Positions 1-10,169 of a stretch of DNA of 64,000 nucleotides are shown in pieces. The first letter of the stretch is position 1; each line of letters begins with the position of its first letter. Under the pieces are notes generated by a model. That model was not told the origin of the DNA and ran no database searches. It saw nothing but the letters and a program-made list of their open reading frames with translations. Made by a program: the position numbers and the translations under genes. This stretch comes from Chiua virens (Eukaryota > Basidiomycota > Agaricomycetes > Boletales > Boletaceae): contig JAHNUO010000007.1 of the NCBI GenBank assembly GCA_019787685.1, positions 1,426,001 through 1,490,000 on the forward strand, written 5' to 3'.

Positions 1-764
1 ACTTTAGGGATGCTTGGCTTAGGGGGATATAAATGGATGAGGTGGCCAGATTCCATACTGTGAATGTTCATCCCATCCATGACATTGTCAATCAAGAATA
101 CTGAATAGTTTTCATGAGCTGTGACACCTCTGCTGCAAAGGAATTATTAGATAATATCAATGCACCACAAACCGGGATCATACATGGCTGACAATAAGCT
201 GACGGTCTTAACCACCCTCCTGTCACTGCAAACAGTGAACCTAATGGTAACCTCGTAAGTACCATCATGATAACAAATGTCTTGTACTCACATTTGTCCA
301 TTGTACATTCCCCAAACATATAAGCTGTGTTGTGCATTAGTGAAAGCAATTCCTTTGGCTACTCTGGTGGCCAGTTGGATGCTCATGGACAGGACAAGAA
401 TATCATTGTCAAACACCCAAACCATGACCTGGCGTTCTTGTGTGCCAGTCACCAGTCGCACACCTGTCCCAGCAGGTATAGAATTGCTCATCACGCAAGT
501 AATTTTGCTTCCCATGCCTACTTGCTTCACGACAACTTCTTCAAACTTTGTCTGTGACAGTTACATCAGAGTTCCTCCATGTGGGGTTATGACATCGCTT
601 ACCACTTTAGCTTTTGCTGCCTGATACCAGAATATCAAGTATTCAAGACCTGTGCCAAAGCACAGAGTCTCGTGAGTGCCATCCTGGTGATTGTTAGTTC
701 CAAACTTCTGTTCATTGTAGACTGAGTTACTCACTTCCACTTGCAAGCAAGTTTCCTTGCTCAC
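1..764 (-). pseudogene. Beta-propeller (WD40-like) family gene fragment
   Basis: Read right to left, residues at 764-561 and 560-288 share one frame and are split by an in-frame TAA at 561-563. The second block holds RLVTGTQERQVMVWVF and ends YVWGMYNGQM just before a GTGAGT splice donor (286-291). A later exon at about 110-1 reads VFLIDNVMDGMNIHSM followed by a hydrophobic turn. From memory, these blocks in this order are typical of an abundant unnamed Agaricomycete family of WD40-like beta-propellers. What such proteins bind is not known to me. The gene runs off the left edge of the window, and the internal stop suggests decay. The exon boundaries between 286 and 140 are uncertain. Confidence 0.5.
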
Positions 765-1423
765 TTATTGCAAGGCAATTTGTAGTGTCACATTGTTCCC
801 AGTTTAATTGCCCAGCCAGCTGATATCTTTGAGCAAAAGAAAGCATCGCAGGCATATTATCAAAAGACTATGGTGTTTCTGTACTCCTGAAACCGACTGC
901 CTGTACCATTTATCTAGCTGTTGCTTATTGTTAGTTGGTGCTGGCGTTCATCGGCATTAGTGCAAGCCAAAAATGTTGACTTAACTAACAAATTGCAAGC
1001 AGTACGACAAAAGATGGTAACCATGAGGTACCAACATTGGAAACACTAGTGCTATGAGACAACAGGCGATTACCTGAAGACCCATTGTCAGCAATGGGCA
1101 ATCAATTATTGACTTTCGTCACACAATAAGACAGTTGTCCTTCTATACATGGGCTATTACCTAACTCACTGAGGGCTCATTGTAATGGCCTGTTGCCAGC
1201 AACAGGCACTCAATTGTTGACTTCATCCACACAATTAAGACAGTCATCCCCCTGTCAAGTAAGACAACAGGTGATTATGGGAACAATGTGTTGAATCAAT
1301 TGTTAATTTTTATCATAGCAAATAATCACCTGCTGGGGGATAGCAATTACAAGGCCACCAAAAAAGATAGCATAAAAAACAGTTATCATTCACCAATAGT
1401 GTATTCACTCTTCTCAGTCTGAA
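765..1423. other. Gene-free stretch
   Basis: No convincing coding sequence on either strand. The only structure seen is the degenerate direct repeat listed separately at about 1060-1275. Confidence 0.6.
1060..1275. repeat. Degenerate direct repeat, about 108-bp period
   Basis: The block around 1095-1150 (CAATTATTGACTTTCGTC, then ACACAATAAGACAGT) recurs with changes at 1205-1250 (CAATTGTTGACTTCATCC, then ACACAATTAAGACAGT). The flanking ACAACAGGYGATTA motif occurs at both ends. Only two units are seen. Confidence 0.55.
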
Positions 1424-3668
1424 ATGTCCATAGCCTTCCCAGAGTTGAACTTCTGGGAGGATCCCAATGCTATGGAGATTGATGACAATATTCCTGATCA
1501 ATGGGCAGCCAATGGGCTAAAAAAATCATGTGTTTATCCCCGAGACAATAATTGTGACAGTGAATCTGATGCCGGATATGAGATACCAAAGGATGAACAA
1601 GATACTGATACAGTAAGTACTTTCACTTAGCTGCAATAAATGCTAACTTTGGTCCAGGAGTGAATCCAATCCAGTGTTCATATCAAAGAAGTTGATTATT
1701 CATTAGAGCTATGAGGGTACCTCTGAAATTCAGAGGATGCATTCATGATAGCTGTCAAACAGAATCAAGAACTTGCAGTAAGTCCACCAAAAGCTGCATG
1801 CTCATCTCTATTGATGTTATGCATAGGCCATGAATAGTGGTCTGCAGAAAGCCTATGCAGCACAGGAAAAGGCATTAGAAGACTTCCAGTGAGAAGTTGA
1901 GGAGTGGACCCAGAAGGATTGCACTAAAACACAGAGAGAACTAAGGGTATGCAGAGTTTTGCTGAAGAGTGGGAGGGAGAGTGCTAATTATGTGCAGGAT
2001 CAGCAAGAAGCAATCAGCATGATGAGAAAAGAACTTGAAGTTGAGCACCAGAAGATCAAGAAAGAGAGGGAAAAAATAAAGGTGAGTCTTTCATCCTGGT
2101 GGAAGTTGATGCAGACTGTTGAACTCCAGAGACAGGTGCAAAAAGAGAACAAAATTGCCACAATGAGAAAGGCATACGAACAAGACTTGTAGAATGTTCA
2201 AGTAAGCATGAACACCAGATGCCCATATATACGGATTGCTGAGTCCATGGTATAGAGAAACCAGCCTACCTCAACAGCAACAGCAACATCTGATATCACA
2301 TGCAGTACCACAGGGATGAACATTCTACAAGGGAATGGAATCCCACAAGAAAATACAAGAACACTTGCTCACAATGCACCAACACCACCTAAGAAGTCAT
2401 TGAACAGAAGAGCCAGAACATCGAAAAGAGTAACAGTGCTCACTCATTTGATAGTAATTCTAGCATTTGAGTCGAGATGCACGAAGTAACTCATGCTACA
2501 GGCTGATGATATCACTGGTGATGCTGATATGGAGTCAATTGCTGACACAGAAGAACTGGGACCATCATGGGGTAGAAACTAGCAGGGAAACGAGTGGACC
2601 AGCCCATTTGAATACATGAGAAGTATGGAAGCTATGATGAATTGCCTGCTAGATGAGCATGGCTTCATGAAAGGAGCATTTTTACTGACACCAAGGAAAC
2701 AGAAAGCTAGAGAAAAACGATCCAAATTGTTTGAAGCATCTTGTGAGACTCCAGTATATTTATTGATTATGCACTTACCGTCTCCCAGGAATATGTGCAG
2801 AATCTATTCAAGAGCATATGACATCAAATGCGACAAGAGTTTCAGGAGCTTCACATCAGCAATGGGGAATCAGGTAAGAGCGTTCAAACAGGGATGGGCC
2901 AGACCAGATATCGATTACCCACAGTGGGACATGAGGGCCATGAGAGCTTCTACTTGGAACAATGCTGTCATAGGGATTTTGACAGCAAAGCTTCTGGAAA
3001 ATATTGAGGTAAAACTGCCACAATTCCTGCCCAAGTCCAGGGAATATTGGGAGAATGTCATCAGGGAGAAACTCACTCACATAAAGGCAGTGTGGGTCAA
3101 GGCCCAACCACAAATGACAGACGTGGGAACAATCGAGAACCCCAACCAGGTTGAACAATGCAGAATCACAGAGACTGAAAAGAGATTGGAAAGAATCAGG
3201 GTACAAGAATGCAGAGTGCAGGTAAGACATTGATTTTATGAAATATGATGGCTGATATCTTGGACACAGAAATTTAGCTGCCATCTCAACATTGCTAAGT
3301 TACTGGCAGCAGCAAAGCAGACAGTTAATGCTGAAGATGCCGAGATCTGGGTATGGTTAACAGACATCTTGAAACAGCTAGGATTGGATGGTATGAGTTC
3401 CAATGAAAGTGTGGCAGAAGATAATATTCACATGGTATATCGAACCAAGGTTATGCTGTGGAGAAGAGATATAGAGAGGGAGCTAGAGATCATTGACAAC
3501 CAGAGATTTGTGGACACAGATATATATACACCCAGAGGGTCAAAGCCAGTTAAAAGGATGAGAGGAAAAAGGAGTGCACCAAGTGCTCATCATCCAGTGG
3601 CAAAGTTGCCAAAGGTTTTCTATGACAAGACTTGGCTCAAGAAGCAACCTCAGAAGTTTCATGATTAA
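1424..3668 (+). pseudogene. Unnamed Agaricomycete gene family, multi-exon, decayed
   Basis: Exon 1 starts at ATG 1424, is acidic and ends at a GTAAGT donor (1613). Exons between about 1830 and 2190 encode a charged coiled coil (for example VEHQKIKKEREKIK before GTGAGT). The C-terminal part, 2502-3668, has a basic linker, a domain with WNNAVIGILTAKLLENIE and YWENVIREKLTHIKAVW, and a conserved tail with LGLDGMSSNESVAEDN, WRRDIERELEIIDNQRF, DTDIYTPRGSKPVKRMR and FYDKTWL. I recall this tail from a very abundant unnamed family in mushroom genomes. No function is known to me. In-frame stops at 1890-1892 (TGA), 2190-2192 (TAG) and 2580-2582 (TAG) indicate a pseudogene, unless some lie in unrecognised introns. 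Donors and acceptors are otherwise well formed, so this is not a retrocopy. Confidence 0.6.
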
Positions 3669-3689
3669 ATACCTGCAGAGAACTCTTTA

Positions 3690-5100
3690 TGGTACAACAT
3701 CCTAGGTTGGCATTGCAAACATAGATAAAAATTTGTACATACCTGGAGCAAGAAGTGACTGATCTGCAAGTGGATAATAAAACCACAATGCCTGAGAGAA
3801 AAGGGAAAACCATCTGCAGTACACTGCAGACAACCTGAGAACAGATAGAAAAAAGAAATGCTTGTTGTCACCACAAATGAAACCAAGGAAGTCTGAGAGA
3901 CTTTGCTATGGTAAATCACAGTGAAGAGGGGGGAACTGTCCACAGTAAATCACAGACGATCTGAGAAGGGCAACGGTTATTGCCACCACAAGTAAGCCAA
4001 GGAATTCAGAGACACTACCCATAGTAAACCACACCAAGAAGGAAGAACGACAGTCGCTGCCACTGGGAATAGGCCCAAAGAAGTCCAGTGAGAGGCACTA
4101 CCTGCACAGTGAGGAGAGGGAACTATTGCAGACAATCTGAGAAGGAAAAATGATGGTGGTCACATCACAGATGAGATCAAGAATGTTTGAGAGACTACCC
4201 GTAGTATACCATAGGCAGTAAGAAGAGGAAGGGGATCTCAGGCCAAGAAGGCTGAGTGGGGCAATGGTTATTGTCACCACAAATATGGCCAAGGGTGAAA
4301 GAAATTATCTACAGTAAACCATGGATAGTGAGAAGATGGAACTGACCACAGTAAACTGTGGACAGTGAGTAGAGAGACACTCCTCAGTGTTGAACACTAA
4401 GTGAGGGAGTAGTAGTAGAGGAGGAGAGTGAAGGGACTTACTTAATCACGCATCGACAATTGTACATGCATGTGCTTATATAATACAATACCTTCTCAGT
4501 TTTGGAAAGTCACAACTTGTGCCTCTCTGAACTATTCTCCTCACTGTCCATGGTTTACTGTGGGCAGTTCCCCCTTCTCACTATCTGTGGTCTTTCAACC
4601 CTGGTCTTATGTATGGTGATGATGACTATCACCCCACTCAGCCTTCTTGGCCTAAGATCCCCTTTCTCTTCTCACTGCCTGTGGTATACTATGGGTAGTC
4701 TCTCAAACTTTCTTGGTCTCATCTGCGATGGCAACCACCATTGTTCTTTTTTCTCAGATTGTCTGTGGTTTACTGTGGATAGTGTCTTAGATTTCCTTGG
4801 CCTTGTTCGTGACAACGACAACAATCCCTTCCCCACTTACTTTCTATCTTCTCAGATCACTTGTGGTTATCTGTGGATGGTTCCCTATTCCTGTGGTTTT
4901 CCATGAGAAGTCTTGAACTTGGCCTATTCATGGCAACAGCAATCATCCTCTCATCTCTCTTCTATTTTCTTAGATCGCCTGTGGTTTACTGCAGATGGTT
5001 CTCCTTCCTCAATATTGCTTATGGCTTACTGCAGGTAATGCCCCTAAACTTCCTGCACTTTTCTGCATTACGATCAACCAATCTGTATACTAAAGTAGAT
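3690..5100. repeat. Inverted-repeat element, copy 1
   Basis: The left arm (about 3740-4430) contains roughly 110-130-bp units built on CAGTAAACCACAG...GTGAGAAG. The right arm (about 4500-5060) carries the same units reverse-complemented (CTTCTCACTGTCCATGGTTTACTGTGG). The arms meet at a distinctive centre (4380-4500) with CAGTGTTGAACACT, a GAGGGAGTAGTAGTAG stretch and ACAATTGTACATGCATGTG. The centre recurs inverted at 13210-13400. There is no transposase inside. It is best read as a non-autonomous element or satellite-like block. Exact ends were not determined. Confidence 0.6.
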
Positions 5101-5344
5101 AGGTAGCTTGGTAGGTCTACTAGCTTTGGCTAGCAGAGCCAAATGCATGCCAATCTGCCACTTCAGGTTCAAACAAGCTAACACATTGTTACCCTGTGCA
5201 GCCTCCTCATCTTGATTGGGTTAGAGAATGAGGCCCCTAGGTAGCATAAAGTTTAATCTTCACCTTAATGGGCATACTTATAGTGGCCGACTTGCCAGTA
5301 GTTCACACCAGCATTTTGTAAGTTAGGTATAATGAATAGATTGC

Positions 5345-5436
5345 TGTTAAGACCAGGTCTACTTGGGGTATAAACTCCAGAACTCTGGAGTTATTCTTGC
5401 AGAGGGACTTGGCTTCACCGTGTGTGGTGCGCCCTT
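5345..5436 (-). mobile_element. Truncated 3' LTR of the chromovirus
   Basis: TGTTAAGACCAGGTCTACTT through GGACTTGGCTTCACCGTGTG matches the start of the LTR at 11484, but similarity stops near 5436. About 460 bp that should follow (U3 in element orientation) are missing and replaced by the sequence carrying the antisense gene. Confidence 0.85.
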
Positions 5437-5445
5437 AGTCCCTCA

Positions 5446-5452
5446 TATAAAT
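5446..5452 (+). promoter_or_regulatory. TATA-like box before the antisense zinc-cluster gene
   Basis: TATAAAT lies 40 bp upstream of ATG 5492 and is followed by a pyrimidine-rich stretch (CTCCTTAACTTCCAACCTCT). This is the arrangement expected of a fungal core promoter. Its use is inferred. Confidence 0.4.
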
Positions 5453-5491
5453 TTGGGGCATGCCTTTGCTCCTTAACTTCCAACCTCTACT

Positions 5492-6401
5492 ATGTCTGAT
5501 ATGTCAAACAATGGAGCAACGAGCGTCTGAAGGAGGCCGACAATAACAGCGATGAGCTGTTTGAGGTGAAGGTGTGTGAGTGGTGTCGACACGCAAAAGC
5601 ATGGAAGGAGGAGGAGGAATGGAGGAAAGTGGAGGAGGCAAGATGGAGGGTGGAGGAGGTGAGGCAGAAGGCAGCGGAGGTGGAGAAGGTCATGGAGGAG
5701 AAGCGAATCAAGGAGGCCAAGGAGGTGGCCAAGAGGAGGGTGAGTAAGAGTGAAGTCCGAGTAGCACGGAGCTGATAGGGTTGACAGGCCGAGGAGATCC
5801 GAGCGGAGCAAAGCATTCCAAAGGATAAGGGCAAGGGGAAGGAGAAAGAGAGGGAGCCGTGCGCAAGATGCGTAACGGTGGGAATCGAGTGTGTTCCCGG
5901 AGAAGGGAAAAAGGGTCGGTCTTGCAAGGCTTGCCAGAAGGGCAAGCTGAAGTGCGAGCTCCCAGGAGAGGAGTGACTGGAAAAGAAACAGAGGAAATGC
6001 GCAGATGATGAGGGGCTGAGGAAGAAGAAGATGAGGTTGGCATCAGTGGAGGTGGTGGAGGCAGGGCCGAGCAGGGACTGGAGCTGCAAGGAGTGTGCCA
6101 GGAACTTGAAGATGGTAGCAGTCTGGAAGGAGATCACTACTGCCTTCAAGTTGCACATCAAGCAGCTGGACCGCTTGATGGTGCAGGTGGAAAGGATGGC
6201 AGACTGGACAGAGGAGCTGGCCCATCTGAAGGGGGAGGAGTTGCATAGGGAGTGGTCACTGGAGCCAGAGTCGGAGGAAGAGGATACCAACACAATGTTT
6301 GGAGTGGAATCGGAGGTGGCAGAGTTGGGGCAAGAGTAGCAGGAGTTACATGATGAAGAGGATGTAGATAGGCTAAGGGAGGATCTGGCTAAGGGCAAGT
6401 A
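5492..6401 (+). pseudogene. Antisense zinc-cluster (Zn2Cys6-like) gene inside the chromovirus
   Basis: The gene runs opposite to gag-pol, between the chromodomain stop and the LTR remnant. ATG 5492 is followed within a few codons by a frame change. The next frame is open from about 5503 and encodes a Lys/Glu/Arg-rich coiled coil. A 48-bp intron (5740-5787, GTGAGT donor, GCTGAT branch-like motif, GACAG acceptor) keeps phase and removes three in-frame stops. The next exon carries C-X2-C-X6-C-X10-C-X2-C-X6-C at 5860-5955, the exact spacing of a fungal Zn2Cys6 cluster, with basic residues around the cysteines. A TGA at 5974 interrupts the frame. A second coiled coil (6031-6339), another stop and a short acidic tail follow. 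Zn2Cys6 clusters usually bind DNA. Here the target and role are unknown. It may be a captured host-family gene. Confidence 0.7.
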
Positions 6402-6436
6402 GATAGAACAATTTTGTTAATAAGATTTGTTCATCA

Positions 6437-6967
6437 TTATGCGAAGTGAGGTCCAGGTTTGTCCAGGTACTGGAGATGAAACTCTGTAACGATTTTAGAG
6501 GCATGCCCAAGTTCGGTAGCCAACAACCAAGAGGTTTCTTCATCAGTGCCTTCGTAACCAGCCCATTGTACCAAGTACAATAGTTTGCAATTCTTCCTTT
6601 GTCGATCTATTTTGGAATCAAGGATTTTGGAGATCTCATACTCTGGTTCGCCGTCTACTTCAATCGGAGGTGGTGGGGATTGAACATGGTTCGGTATGGT
6701 GTTTGGAACACAAGGTTCTAATTGAGAGATGTGAAACACCAGGTGTACGGACTTCATGGAGTTGGAAAGACAAAGTGTGAAGGAGTGGGTCCCACCTTGA
6801 GCGATGATGTTGTATGGTCCTAAATTCTTGTCGGAGAGTTTCTTAGAGGGCTGAGTAGTTCTGAAGTACTTAGCCTTGACGAATACTTGGTCTCTGACTT
6901 TGAAGTCTGGAGCCGGAGTTCGCCTGGCGTCAGCAGGTCCTTGGTATTGCTCTTGAGCGTGGGCCAT
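6437..6967 (-). pseudogene. Chromovirus integrase C-terminus with chromodomain
   Basis: The 176-residue open stretch starts with the integrase C-terminal region (VRDQVFVKAKYFRT, KKLSDKNLGPYNII, and a FHISQLEP motif that normally precedes the chromodomain). It ends with a chromodomain: EYEISKILDSK, then LYLVQWAGYEGTDEETSWL. The aromatic and acidic positions of the W-GY-x(n)-W core are present. In chromoviruses this domain guides integration to chromatin carrying histone methylation marks. The stop at 6437 converges on the end of the antisense gene at 6401. A frame change separates it from the integrase core. Confidence 0.85.
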
Positions 6968-7001
6968 TTCCTCTCAGAGGAATTGGTGGAGTGAGTCAAG
7001 G

Positions 7002-7640
7002 TCATGTCCTGTTTGGGGTACATGGAGATGTTTGGGTGTTGGCAAAGAACAGAGAGACACCGGTGGTGGCGTTTGGAGCATTGTTGTATGAGAACTCTGT
7101 GAGGGGCAGGAGTTCAGACCAGTCATCCTGTTGGTAGTTACAGTAGACTTGGAGATATTGTTCTAGGGTCTGGTTCATACACTCTGTCTGGCCATCTCCT
7201 TCGGGGTGATAACCAGAGGTGAAATAGAGCCAGATGTCTAAGGCCTTTCCAAAGGACCTAAAGAAGTGCAACATGAATTCTGATCCATGATCAGATGTAA
7301 TGTGGGATGGAACTCCATGTTTCGAGAACACATGGAGAAGGAACAACTTAGCCAAGTCTAGGGATGTTATTGTGTCATAGGTGGGGATGAAGATACACGG
7401 TTTTGACAGGCGGTCTACTACAACTAGGATGGTGGTGTAACCAGAGGATGGAGAAAGCTATTCGATGAAGTCCATTGATATGGAGTTCCAGGGACGTTTG
7501 GGAATGGGGAGTTGTTTCAGTAATCCATAAGGCTTATGTCTTGGAACCTTTGTGTGAGCACAGGAGGTACAGGATGAGATATACTCTTTGACAAATGTCC
7601 TGATGCCAGGCCAAGTGTATTCGCAGTGAATAAGTTCCAA
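7002..7640 (-). pseudogene. Chromovirus integrase core, frameshifted
   Basis: At 7640-7458 there is the end of the zinc-binding region (SCTSCAHTKV) and a link KPYGLLKQLPIPKRPW leading to SMDFIE, the start of the catalytic core with the first Asp. At 7355-7002 are the second block ITSDHGSEF (second Asp) and YHPEGDGQTE (catalytic Glu region), then the conserved LPLTEFSYNNA. About 100 bp between them are in another frame and contain stops. The enzyme would insert the DNA copy into the genome. As written it is not functional. Confidence 0.85.
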
Positions 7641-7886
7641 AGTGCAGTTTTGTCTAAAGTGTCCAGAGAGTGGATGGTCATGTTTGTATCGGAGTACTCA
7701 GAGTCGGGGATCATTGGAGTTGGGGACGTAGATGTGATTGTTGAGTTGTAAGAAACCGTCTGAATTGATGTTCCAATGTGACTCCGAGGGTTTGGACTCG
7801 GACATGTGTACTGTGGCCAGAGGATCAGAGGGAAGGGCAGAGAGAATATCATTATGAAGGGTTTCGAGGTCAAAGAGGGTGCTTGC

Positions 7887-8627
7887 TCAAGCAGCGAGGC
7901 ATGTTGCTCTAAGGGAAGATGCGAGCTGTTCTTGGGTAAAGATGGGTTTGAAGTTATGAGGATTGATATGAGCGTAGTCCCTATCCCCCTCTTTGGGATA
8001 GACGTCCCATCGTCGAGTGAGGGCATCAGGCTTAGCTCCAAGGTGTCCGGGTTGGAAACAAACAATCACATTGAATTGACTAAGGAACTCTGACCAGTGA
8101 GCTTGTTGCCAAGTCAAGAGTTTTGTAGTAGAGAAATATTCAAGATTTTTGTGGTTGGTGACAATGTCAACCAGAGTGCTGGAGCCTTCGAGGTAATGTC
8201 TCCAGGTTCAGAATGCTTCATGTATAGCAAGGAGTTCTTTGTCATGGGTGTCGTAGTTGAGCTCTGGAGGAGACAACGTCCAGGAATAATACGCTACAGG
8301 CCGGACTTCATTGTCTGAGCACTGGATGGAGAGAATACTGGCGATAGCATAGTTGGAAGCGTCTGTTTCCATAATGAGGGGAGCGTCAGGGACCCAATGC
8401 ATTAGAACAGGTGCAGAGGTAAAAGCATCCTTAAGTTTCTGGAAGGCAGAGCAGCAGTCATCGCCAAAGTTCCACGGAGTACCTTTGCGAGTCAGGCGAG
8501 TCAAAGGAACAATGATATCGGAGTAATTGGAGATGAAATGTCGGTAGAAATTTGCAAAACTGAGGAAGGACTGAATGTTGTGGGGTTCAGGCCAGTCTTG
8601 AATAGATTTGACTTTCTCCGGGGACAT
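7887..8627 (-). pseudogene. Chromovirus RT thumb and RNase H, frameshifted
   Basis: 8627-8208 reads MSPEKVKSIQDWPEP, then FLSFANFYRHFI (the RT/RNase H connection) and METDASNYAIASILS, the first strand of the RNase H fold with its catalytic Asp. Y-Y-x-T-L-S-P-P-E-L-N-Y follows. After a frame change, 8117-7887 reads FQPGHLGAKPDALTR, the C-terminal RNase H motif with a catalytic Asp. RNase H would remove genomic RNA during reverse transcription. Confidence 0.85.
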
Positions 8628-8741
8628 AGAAAGACTGGAGGGAGAGAGCTAGTACCTGAGGTACTCAGTAGAGTCTGTGGACCATTTGCATTTTTTGGGT
8701 TTGGCGTAAAGATTGTTTTTGTGGAGTCTTTGGAGAACCTC

Positions 8742-9659
8742 TCAGACATGTTCCCGGTGGGAAGCTTTATCCATCGAGTAGATTAAAATGTCGTTCAAGT
8801 AGACTATCATGCAAACATCTAATAGATCAGCGAAGATGGTATTGACGAACCGCTGGAAAGCTGCAAGGGCGTTGGTCAAGCCAAAAGGCATGACAAGCCA
8901 TTCGTAACTTCTGTAGCATGTGTGGAATGAAGTCTTCCATTCATTTCCCTTGGCGATGCGGACTAAGTGGTAAGTGTGCTGGAGGTCGATTTTGGTGTAG
9001 ATCTTTGCATTGCTCGGAGTGTCAAGGAGGTCGGAGATGTGGGGAAGCAGGTAGCAGTCTTTCTTCATGATCTTATTGAGTCCTCGGAAGTCAACGCAAA
9101 GGTGGAGTGAACCATCCTTCTTGCAGACAAAGAGAACCAGAGTGACATGAGTGGAGGAGAAAGGGTGGATGAAGCCCATAGTGAGATGCTCATCGAGGAA
9201 CGTATGGAGCGACCCAAGTTCAGATGGAGAAAGGGAATAGGTGGTTCCTACTGGAGGGGAAGCACCTTCCTCTAAATCGATCTTGAGGTCATGCTCATGA
9301 TGTGGAGCAAGCATGGATGCTTTTCTCTTACTGAACACATCGGTAAAGTCGTGGTATTCCAGAGGAACGGAGAAGAGATCGACAGGGGTTTCTGGGGAGG
9401 CAGAGACCGAGCAGAGCTCAGTTTCCTGGGGACGGAGTTGCAGGCTAAATTGTACAGAACCTTCAAGGTGGCAGGCCAATGCAAAAGCAGCTGTGTTGAT
9501 AAGCGGGATGGGAGGAGCCTTTTGCTTGGAGAAGCATGGTGTATCTGAGGTGGTGGTGTCAGCTGGAGGAGGTAAGTCCAGGGGCTGTGGAGATGAGCTC
9601 GGAGGTGTTGGACTGGTGTGTTCAGGTGTGCAGAATGATACTGCTAGAAACCCAGTCAA
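8742..9659 (-). pseudogene. Chromovirus reverse transcriptase, active site mutated
   Basis: The 305-residue stretch has the RT blocks in order: KKDGSLHLCVDFRGLNKI, FHTCYRSYEWLVMPFGLTNA, then VYLNDILIYS. The last should be YLDD. The first Asp of the catalytic pair is Asn here (codon AAC for expected GAC), which abolishes metal binding in known RTs. The N-terminal 100 residues are the Pro/Ser-rich link from the protease. It lies downstream of the protease with a frame change between 9774 and 9659. Confidence 0.9.
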
Positions 9660-9773
9660 TCAATGTGGTGGGTCAGCCAGTTATGTCCTAGAACAAGGGA
9701 ACATGATCCATCCAACAGGGTGACATAGAATGTCATTGGAGTGATATCACCAGTTTCAAAACATATAGAGAGG

Positions 9774-10169
9774 TCAATCGCCTGAGTAATGGTGGAGTTG
9801 GATGTTCCATTGAAGAGTCAGAGTTGAAGTGGGGGGTACGGAGTAGGAGGAAATTTCATGGTCATTGACAAAGGTTGTATCTATGAAACAATCGGAGGAG
9901 CCGGAGTCTACAAGCACAGAGAAGGAAGGAATGTCATAGGAGACTATAGAGATGGAGGACATAAGGGATTTGGGATCTGAAAGAGCGGATGCATTGAGAC
10001 ATAGCTCCTTAGGTGCATGGGAGATGTCAATGCAACCTTCCATCCGTGCGGAGTTGTGGAGGTTGTGGACTATTTTTTTGCCTCCGTGCTGGAGGTATCC
10101 AGTTTTGTTTCCAGAGTTGCAGTCTTCATTGCATGAGCCTTGGATGCCCTGGAAGAAGACTTGGAGCAA
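9774..10169 (-). pseudogene. Chromovirus aspartic protease
   Basis: FSVLVDSGSSDCFID contains the D-S-G triad of a retroviral-type aspartic protease, followed by a second conserved Leu/Val-rich strand region. The frame overlaps the end of gag by about 100 bp in the -1 phase. The stop after about 131 residues separates it from the RT frame. The protease would cut the Gag-Pol precursor. Confidence 0.8.
10070..10079 (-). other. Probable -1 ribosomal frameshift site at the gag stop
   Basis: On the minus strand the gag frame ends GCA AAA AAA TAG. The seven A residues (complement of T at 10073-10079) form the canonical A AAA AAA slippery heptamer directly before the stop (10070-10072). A one-base backward slip joins the gag frame to the protease frame (K K I V H N). 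Position and phase fit programmed frameshifting, which has not been tested. Confidence 0.65.

Noticed and set aside
5490..6398. 302-codon minus-strand frame opposite the zinc-cluster gene
   Set aside because: Ser/Leu-rich shadow of the Glu/Lys/Arg-rich plus-strand coding sequence; the plus strand has the intron and the cysteine cluster.
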